NCBI GenBank assembly: GCA_964396055.1
Contig: CAYNDV010000063.1
Span: forward strand, 1 to 24,888
Direction: 5' to 3'
Origin: CAYJPV01 sp964396055
Lineage (GTDB): Bacteria > Acidobacteriota > Vicinamibacteria > Vicinamibacterales > JAKQTR01
DNA: 24,888 nucleotides
Within the stretch, counting starts at the first letter, position 1. Every line of letters begins with the position of its first letter. This document shows positions 1 through 7,800 of this stretch, in pieces. The notes below the pieces were generated by a model that was given only the letters and a program-made list of their open reading frames with translations, was not told where the DNA came from and did not search any database. The position numbers and the translations under genes were made by a program.

Positions 1-14
1 TGCCTCACGCGATC

Positions 15-41
15 AGCCGCGGCGGCTGTGACCGGTGACCG
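15..41. promoter_or_regulatory. Palindrome plus tandem 7-bp repeat upstream of the first gene
   Basis: The 6-bp inverted repeat AGCCGC/GCGGCT (15-20 and 22-27, one base between) is followed at once by two tandem copies of GTGACCG (28-34 and 35-41). They lie about 70 bp before the start at 110, where an operator or promoter could sit. No clear -35/-10 pair is visible, and short symmetric words arise easily in DNA this GC-rich, so a role is only possible. Confidence 0.2.
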
Positions 42-109
42 CTCTGCGTCCCTCTTTCGCCGCGCGGGCGTGGCGCGGCGGTCGTTGGTGCGACACCCAG
101 GAGGAGACG

Positions 110-961
110 ATGATGACTGAGAAGAGACGTTGGGTCCTGATCATCGGCGTGATGGCGGTGGTGACGGCGCTTGCCCTGCCCGGCAGTGCGGCCGCAGACA
201 CCGTCCAGGGACGAGTCGTTGACGATGCCGGCAACCCCTTGCGAGGGGATGCGGCCCCCTGGGCCTACTGTTCGATCTACTGGTGGAACGGCAATTGGTA
301 CTACCGCGGCTATGCCGTGCCAGATGACACCGGGTGGTTTGCGGTGACCCAGTACTCCGGGAATCCGCTGCCTTCGGGGACCTACAAGGTCTACTGCTAC
401 CCCGACGAAACCCAGGTGGATGGCTGGTGGCGCATGTACTTCGCCCAACCCCACCAGATGAGCACCAGCGGCGGCGTTGCGGACTTCGGCGACGTGGTGA
501 CGCCACGGTCGCCGGTGGAGTTCAAGTTCGTCGCCAGCGGCACGCTCGGATCGGCGGGCGGCTCAGTACCCGTGGAGTTGTGGATCCGGAGGCGTCTCGA
601 CATGTTGGCGCCGGCCGCGATTCCGTCGCTGAAACTGGCGGGACGCTGGGAAGTGTACGGCCCCGCGTCGAACTACGCCTGGCACGCCATCCCCATGGGC
701 AAGACGACTCCGGCCACCGTGGCGCTCGACACGAAGGGCCGGGCCAAGGCCTTCAAGGCCGCGATCACCGTGCCCGGGTCACTGCCCGATGGTGACAACT
801 ACTGCGCGTACTTCTACGTGACATCCGCCAGCGACCCCTGGACCACCTACCTCCCCGGCTGGGGCGTGTGCGTGCGCAAGGGGACGTCGCCGACGGCTCC
901 CGAGATTGCGCGAAGCGCTCCACGCGACGTCCGTCCTGGCGTGTCAGCGCCGAGGTCGTGA
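110..961 (+). CDS. Exported protein with one carboxypeptidase-regulatory-like domain
   Basis: Predicted 283-aa secreted or periplasmic protein. The ATG at 110 is preferred over the upstream in-frame start at 35 because AGGAGG lies at 99-104, five bases before it, and because it puts the signal peptide at the N-terminus (MMTEKRR, then a hydrophobic stretch ending PGSAAA near residue 28). ATG 113 is an equally possible start. Residues about 30-125 look like a carboxypeptidase-regulatory or SdrD B-like beta-sandwich: QGRVVDDAGNPL at the front and PSGTYKVYCYPDE near its end, with an aromatic-rich strand (YWWNGNWYYRGY) between. C54 and C96 could pair in this domain. Residues about 130-260 form a second all-beta region I do not recognise, with C232 and C254. 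The last 25 residues are Pro/Arg/Ser rich and probably disordered. It shares its domain type with the repeats of the 2405-aa protein downstream, but no enzyme motif is visible. Export is fairly sure; function unknown. Confidence 0.85.
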   Translation: MMTEKRRWVLIIGVMAVVTALALPGSAAADTVQGRVVDDAGNPLRGDAAPWAYCSIYWWNGNWYYRGYAVPDDTGWFAVTQYSGNPLPSGTYKVYCYPDETQVDGWWRMYFAQPHQMSTSGGVADFGDVVTPRSPVEFKFVASGTLGSAGGSVPVELWIRRRLDMLAPAAIPSLKLAGRWEVYGPASNYAWHAIPMGKTTPATVALDTKGRAKAFKAAITVPGSLPDGDNYCAYFYVTSASDPWTTYLPGWGVCVRKGTSPTAPEIARSAPRDVRPGVSAPRS

Positions 962-1003
962 TCGTCGCACGTCCAGCCGCCAAGCAGGAGTCTGCACGCG
1001 GTC

Positions 1004-1033
1004 GCCGGGCGGGCCGTTCCGGGTCCGCCCGGC
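1004..1033 (+). terminator. GC-rich hairpin, probable terminator
   Basis: A perfect 9-bp inverted repeat GCCGGGCGG / CCGCCCGGC (1004-1012 and 1025-1033) can be extended by a G-U and two G-C pairs to a 12-bp stem with a six-base loop. It begins 43 bases after the stop of the gene ending at 961. There is no T-tract, so it is not a classic Rho-independent terminator, but place and strength fit transcript ending or 3'-end protection. Confidence 0.5.
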
Positions 1034-1186
1034 ATCCGGGCTTCGTGCATGCCTCCGGTCTCGTCCACGCGTCCTCGGCTCAAGCCACACCGCGCCGTGC
1101 CGATTCTCCCGTGCAGGACTGTGTATGGCTGCGCCTGGCGTCACCCGGCGTCCGGCGGCCGTACCTTCACGCGGGAGTTCGCACCG

Positions 1187-1594
1187 ATGGCGCTCATCAC
1201 CTGGACCGACAAGCTGGCCCTGAACCTGCCCGACATCGACCGGCAGCACCAGAGACTGGTGGCGATGATCAACGATCTCGACGCCGCCATGCAGCAGGGG
1301 CGGGGCAAGGATGCGATCGGCAAGATCATCGACGGCCTGGTGGCGTACACGCAGTTCCACTTCACAGCCGAAGAGAAGCTCATGGAGCAGCAGAAGTACC
1401 CTGGGCTGGCCTCGCATCGGGCCGAGCACCTGGCCTTCGTGAAACAGGTGGTCGAATTCCGGGCGAAGTACGAGAAGAACCAGATCGGCTTGTCGATCGG
1501 CGTGATGAGCTTCCTCAGCGACTGGCTGCGCGGTCATATCCAGGGCACCGACCGCCAGTACGTGCCCAGCCTGCAGCAGGTGACCACGCGCTGA
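1187..1594 (+). CDS. Bacteriohemerythrin
   Basis: Predicted 135-aa cytoplasmic oxygen-binding four-helix protein with a non-haem di-iron centre. All seven ligands of the family are in the expected order and spacing: H21 (in DIDRQHQRL), H58 and E62 (FHFTAEEKLM), H77 and H81 (YPGLASHRAEHLAF), H117 and D122 (HIQGTDRQY). The length is typical of stand-alone members. ATG 1187 is chosen over an in-frame upstream start at 1049 because the conserved domain begins almost at once and GGGAG lies at 1173-1177, nine bases before it. Known family roles are oxygen storage, delivery or sensing; which applies here cannot be told. It has a hairpin on its upstream side and a weak one after it, so it is probably a single-gene unit. 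Confidence 0.95.
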   Translation: MALITWTDKLALNLPDIDRQHQRLVAMINDLDAAMQQGRGKDAIGKIIDGLVAYTQFHFTAEEKLMEQQKYPGLASHRAEHLAFVKQVVEFRAKYEKNQIGLSIGVMSFLSDWLRGHIQGTDRQYVPSLQQVTTR

Positions 1595-1595
1595 A

Positions 1596-1608
1596 GGGGG
1601 CTGCCCCC
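1596..1608 (+). terminator. Short G/C hairpin after the hemerythrin gene
   Basis: GGGGG (1596-1600) and CCCCC (1604-1608) form a 5-bp stem with a three-base loop, starting one base after the stop codon at 1594. It is short and lacks a T-tract. Weak support for a terminator. Confidence 0.25.
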
Positions 1609-1770
1609 GCCCACTCCCCCTGAGGTCTCCCTGTTCCACACCCTCCGGGTCGCTGCTGCGCCAGCCCCCGGCCGGTCCCACCTGTTCGGTTTGCCTGTCA
1701 TCGACGTTTCCCTCATTGCGGGTGCAAGTGCCGATGATGGGTGCCGTGGACGTGTCGGCCGCCGGCGTGT

Positions 1771-1812
1771 CGTCACGATGACGACAAACAGTGACGTATG
1801 ACGGCCGTCATA
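1771..1812. promoter_or_regulatory. TGACG half-site cluster with a 16-bp perfect palindrome (candidate operator)
   Basis: Within 42 bp there are three forward TGACG words (1779, 1792, 1799) and two reverse CGTCA words (1771, 1806). They form two inverted pairs: CGTCA-cga-TGACG (1771-1783) and TGACG-gc-CGTCA (1799-1810). The second is the core of a perfect 16-bp palindrome TATGACGGCCGTCATA (1797-1812). The site ends 76 bases before the ATG at 1889, in a 294-bp gap that holds no other recognisable feature. This looks like a binding site for a dimeric regulator of the 2405-aa gene. TATGAA at 1811-1816 could be a -10 element, but no good -35 goes with it. Confidence 0.5.
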
Positions 1813-1888
1813 TGAATACCGCTGACGCGGGTCCACACAGGAGCACCAACCAATCCAGTCGTCGGCACTCGCTACGCAAGGAGCCCCC

Positions 1889-4800
1889 ATGCGTCGACTC
1901 TGCCTGCCGTCGAACCTCGCCGTGTCGTTGCTCATCCTCGCCGTCCTCACGACAGTCGTCTCGTCCCGTTCGCCGCTGCCAGCGGCGCCCGTTCCCGCGC
2001 AGCCCGGCCAGGGAGGCGCCGCCACGCCCGTTGCCCCAGCGGTCGCCGGACAATCCGTCGCGTCCGAAACACCGGACGCCCCGTGGGGATCGATGGCCGG
2101 AACCATCACCACACGCGGCGGGCGGGCGCTGCGCGGTGGGCGCGTCATCGTGTCGGATGACACCGGACGCGAACTGGTGGCGGTGACGGCAGGTGACGAT
2201 GGAACGTTCCGCGTGGCGAACCTCCCGCCCGGGACCTACGACGTGCGCGTGGTGACCGCTCGCGGCGCCAGCGCGGGGCAGGCGGTGGTCGAGGTCAGGG
2301 CCGGCGCCGAGACCCGCGCCGTCGACATCGCGCCGAACGGGACCGCGTCCATTGCCGGCACGGTCACCGAGGCGCCATCCGGAACCCCGATCCAGTACGT
2401 GACGGTGTCGGCGTACGACACCAACGGCTTCTTCAAGGCGCAGGCCTTCACCGACGCCGCTGGCGTTTACGTCATCAGCGGTCTGGAGCCCGGCACCTAC
2501 TTCGTCAAGACCCGGAACTTCGTCGGCAACGTAGACGAGGTGTACAACGATCGGATCTGTGCAGGCTGCGATCCTCACCTCACCGGCGACGGCATCGTCG
2601 TGACGGGCGCCACCACAGGCATCGACTTTGCCCTGGGCAAGGGCAGCCTGATCGCCGGGACCGTCCGCGACGAGGCCCAGAATCCGATTGGCAACGCGTA
2701 CGTCACCGTCCACGCCAACACGACCAAGCAGCCCCAGGTGGCGTCGGGGTTCACAGGACCAGATGGCGCGTACACCACGACGACGGGTCTTCCCGCCGGC
2801 AGCTACTTCGTGCGCGTGGCGCAGGCGGGCGACTTCATCGGCGAACTCTACCCCGATACCGGCTGCCCCTTCGAGTTCGGGCCCTGCGACTACGCGTCCG
2901 GCACGCTCGTGCCGGTGAGCGGCGCTGCCGCGCCCGCCGGACCCATCGACTTCGTCCTGGCGCCGGGCGGCGCCATCTCGGGCGTGGTCACCGGGCCGGG
3001 TCCTGTGGCCCTCCAATACGCCAGCGTCAGCCTCTACGACATGGCAGGCACGCTGCTGGCGGGGTGGGGTACCGGCGCGGACGGGAGCTACCGCTTCCGC
3101 GGCCTGCCGGCGGGTTCGTTCTACCTGGCAACGTCCTACGCCGGGTTGTTGTCCGAGGTCTACAACGACGTCCCCTGCGTCGGGTTCTGCACGCCTGCGG
3201 AGGTGGTTGGCGGCACGCCGGTGACCGCAGTGGTCGGGGCCACCACCCCGAACATCGACTTTGCCCTGGTGACGGCGCCCACGATCAGCGGCACCGTCAT
3301 CGAGGACATCTCCGGCCAGAGCGCGCCAACCGCGCCGCTGGCGTCCGTGACCGTCCACGCCTACGACCCGCTGGACCGCTGGGTGAAGGCGGCTCAGACC
3401 GACGCCCAGGGACACTACGAACTGCAGCTCGCCCCCGGCACCTACTACCTCCGGACGGCGAACCAGGCGGGATACCTCGACGAGCTGTGGGACAACGTCC
3501 CGTGCCACCGCGGCTGCACCGTGAACGACGGGAGCGGGGTCACGATCGCGGCGGGGCAGGATGCCACGGCCGACTTTGCCCTCCGCAAAGGCGCGCAGGT
3601 CAGCGGCATCGTGTCGACGCCAGACCCGCCAGCGGGACCGCAGCGCCGAGGGCCGCTGAGTGGTGTCTGGGTGAGCCTGCTCAAGGACGGCGACACAATC
3701 GCCAGTGCCACGCCGACCAATGCGTCGGGCGCCTTCTCGTTCACCAACGTCGAGCCGGGCACCTACAAGCTGTTCACGTCCAACCAACTGGGCTACGTCG
3801 ACGAGGTGTGGGACGACATTCCGTGCGCCGGATCGTGCTGGTCGACCACGGGGACGCCCCTCGTACTCGGGGCGGGGCAGCAGGCCACCGCCGACTTCGG
3901 CCTTCTGCAATCGCCGAAGATCGTCGGCACCGTGATGGGCGCGGCGCCAGGCAGCGCCGGCAGCGTGCCGCTCGCTGGCGTCCAGGTGATCGCGTACAAC
4001 GGCGACGGGGACTGGGCCGCGTCCACGACCACCACCGGCAGCGGTGAGTACGCGCTCAACCTGGCCGCCGGAACGTACTTCCTGAAGACCACCAACCAGA
4101 CGAACTACCTCGACGAAGCCTGGGACAACATCCCGTGTGCGAACTGGAGTTGCGTGCCATCCGAGGACGGCACGCCGCTGGAACTCGATGCCGGAGAAAC
4201 CCTGGTCGCCGACTTCGAACTCGCGCCTGCCGGGACGATCACGGGGACGGTGACCGGCGCGACGACGAGCGGACCCGATCGGGCGCCGTCGGCGCCCCTG
4301 GTCAATGCCCGCGTTGATGTCTACAGGCTGGCAGGGACGACGGCGCTGTATGCCGCACAGGGCGCAACCGACGCCCAGGGGGCCTACGCCGTGGGCGGCC
4401 TCGTGCCGGGTACTTACGTGGTGAGTACGCGAGTCGGCGGCGCCTACGTCGACGAGGTGTACGACAATCTGCCGTGTCCGCCGGCGTCCTGCAACCGGGC
4501 CATCGGCACCCCCATCCCGGTGGCAGGCGGCGCGACGGCGTCCGCCATCAACTTTGAGTTGGCTCAGGCAGGTACGATCGCCGGCACCGTGATCGACGCG
4601 ACCTCACAGCAGCCGCTGGCGGGCATCTCGGTGGGCGTCTACGGCCAGACGGGTTCGTACGCCGGAAGCGCGCAAACCGACGACGATGGGACCTACCGCA
4701 TCGACGGTCTGCCCCACGGCACCTACTTCGTGAAGACGGAATTCTCGAGCACCTACCTCGACGAACTCTGGGACAACAAGCCGTGTCACGCGGGCTGCGC

Positions 4801-7800
4801 CGTGACGTCGGGCGATCCCGTCGTCATCGGCACCGCGGCGGCCCTTGAGCAGGAGGTCAACTTCGCGCTGGCGAAGACGAGCCGCATCAGCGGTACGGTC
4901 ACGGATGGAGGAGGGACGGCGATCTCGGGGATCAGTGTCGGTATCTACAACAGCCTCGGGGTGCAGTTGACGTCGGCCACATCGAGCGTGGCAGGGACCT
5001 GGACGACCACGGGCAAACTGGCAGCCGGCACCTACTTCGCGCGGGCGTTTGCCGGCAAGGGCTACCTGTCAGAGGTGTGGGACAACCTGCCCTGTTTCCC
5101 CACCTGCACCGTGACCGCCGGCACGCCCATCGTGGTGGGCGTCGAGGAAGACAAGACGGGCATCACCTTCCAGCTCGATCTCGGCGGGTCTATCACCGGT
5201 AGCGTGACCGAGGCCACCCCCGGCAGCAGCCCCGGGGATCCCGTCAGCGGCGGCAGCGTGATCGCGCTCACCGCGGCTGGTGGGGTCGCGGCCAGCGGCA
5301 CCGTGGCCAGCGGGACGTACACCGTGGCCGGCCTGGGCACGGGTTCGTACTACCTGCGGTATTCCCCCAGTGGGCCCGGGATGTACCTGGGACAGCTCTA
5401 TGACGGACTGCCCTGTCAGGGGGCCTGTCCGCCGTTTGGCGGCACGCTGGTGCCCGTGGTGCAGGGCAGCCAGACCACCGACAGGAACTTCAGCCTGACC
5501 AAGGGCGGGTCGATCGCCGGCACGGTGACAGACGCCGCCACGTCCACCGGACTCGTCAACCTCCCGGTGGGCGCCTACGATGCCGGCGGCAACCTGATCA
5601 AGTCGGTCCAGACGAATTCCAGTGGCGCCTACGTGCTGGCGGGACTGCCTGCCGGCACCACGTTCGTCCGAACGCTGGCGTCCTCGTCGAGCCAGGCGGG
5701 CTACGTGGACGAACTGCACGCCGTGCCTGGCTTCCCGATCGTCGACGTGACGACCGGCACGCCCATCCCTGTGACGTTGGGCGGTGCGGTCACCGGGATC
5801 GACTTCGCTCTCGACAAGGGCCACACCTTCGGCGGGACGCTGACGCACGCGTCGACCGGCGCCAACGTGTCGGCCAGCGTCGAGGTCTTCTCCGCTGACG
5901 GCTTCCGCATCGGGTCCGTCAGCGGGTTTGGCACCTACACGTCGATGGGCCTGCCAGCAGGGACCTATTTCGCACGATCGGGCAACCAGCAGGGTCTGAT
6001 CGACGAACTGTGGAATACAGGCACCTGTCTCGGGTGCGATCCGACGGCGGGAACGCCCATCGAGTTGCCCGGCTCGGCGGCGCTCCTGGCCGCCGTGACC
6101 GGCATCAACTTCGCGCTGGATCCGGGCGGGCGGATCAGCGGCACGGTGAGGACCGACGCGGGCCTGCCCATCGTGACCAGCGGGTCGATCAACGTCTTCA
6201 ACGAAGATGGGGCGCTCGTCGAGCGTCTCCTGGCTTCCTCGTCAACCGGGGGCTACACGACACAGAAGGGTTTGCCGACGGGTACCTACTTCGCCCGCGC
6301 CGACTACACGGGTTTCGCGCGGGAGTTGTTCGAGAATCAGGCCTGCGGCATCAGCTGCAGCGAGACGGCGGGCACGCCCATCGCCGTGACCTCGCCTGAC
6401 AGGGCCGAGCGCGTCGACTTCTCGCTGTCCTCGTGTCCGGCCATCACCCTGACGCCGCTCACGCTGGCGGGCGGGCAGACGGGCGCGTTCTACAGCCAGG
6501 CCATCCAGGCCGCGGGCGGCACCGGGCCGTATCTCTACTCGACGACGTCGAGCGTACCCGCGGGGTTGACGCTCCAGGGCAGCAGCGGGCTGCTCTCGGG
6601 CCTGATGCGCGCCCGGGGCGGGTGGTTCAGCGTCGTGGTCAGCGCGCTCGATGCCGCCGGCTGCTCGGGCTCCCGGACGTATCAGATTGCCGTCACGCCG
6701 GGCGAAGTGGCGCCGGAGCCCACCGTCTCGGCCATCGTGCCGGCGGAAGGCTCGCGCAGCGGCGGCACCGTCGTCACGATTACCGGTACCGGATTCCAGG
6801 ATGGCGCCGCCGTGGCCTTCGCGGGCGTGCCGTCCGAGGACGTGACGTTCGTGAACAGCACCTCGCTACTGGCGGTGACGCCGCCGATGGCTGATGTGGC
6901 GCGCCCGCGGCCGGCAGCCGATGCGACGGCTGTCGACGTGACAGTGACGAACCCCGACACCCAGAGCGCAACTCTCGAGGCGGGATTTACCTATCTGGCG
7001 GGTCCCGGCATCACCGACATCTCCCCCGAGTCGGGTCCGACGGCCGGCGGCACCGTGGTGACAATCACGGGGAGCGGCTTCGAATCGGGCGCGACCGTCC
7101 GTGTTGGCGGCGTGGCCGCCACCGACGTCGACGTGGTGGACGGCGGCACGATTCACGCCACCACCGGGGCCCACGCGGCCGGCGTCGTCGACGTGGAGGT
7201 GCAGCACGCAGACGGCCAGGTGGCCACGCTGGCTGGCGGGTTCACGTACATCGCGCCTCCGGCGGTGTCCGGCATCGATCCGCCCGCCGGTCCGGCCGCC
7301 GGTGGCACCGCGGTGGCGATCACCGGCACCGATTTCCAGGATGGCGCCGTCGTGACGATTGGCGGCGAATCGGCTGACGCGGAGGTGGTGGATGGCACCA
7401 CCATTCTCGCCACCACGCCCCCGCTGGGCGGCGCGTCGCGCCCGACTGGGCCTCGCGCCTCGACGCCCGTCGACGTGGTCGTCACCAACCCCGACGGCCA
7501 GGCATCGACCCTGGCCAACGGCTTCACCTACGTGCCTGCGCCGACGGTGGGTGGCGTCAGCCCGGCGTCCGGACCCGAAAGCGGAGGCACCACCATCACG
7601 ATCACCGGGACGGACTTCCAGGCGGGTGCCGTCGTGCTGGTGGGCGGCTCCGACGCGTCCGAGGTGAACGTGGTCGGCGCCACCACCATCACGGCGAAGA
7701 CGCCGGCGGGAACGGCCGGACCCGCGGACGTCGAGGTGCGCAATCCCGACGACCAAGCCGGAATCCTGGACGGCGGCTTCGAGTACCTTGCCGCACCGTC

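Noticed and set aside
1808..3910. A 700-codon minus-strand open frame across the start of the first giant gene
   Set aside because: Same reason: Arg/Val/Gly/His-rich translation without recognisable motifs, opposite a well-supported + strand protein. The similar minus-strand frame at 6866-8362 is rejected likewise.
2345..6430. Regularly spaced repeats considered as a CRISPR array
   Set aside because: The spacing is about 310 bp, the copies are divergent, and they encode homologous protein domains; there are no short identical repeats with unique spacers.
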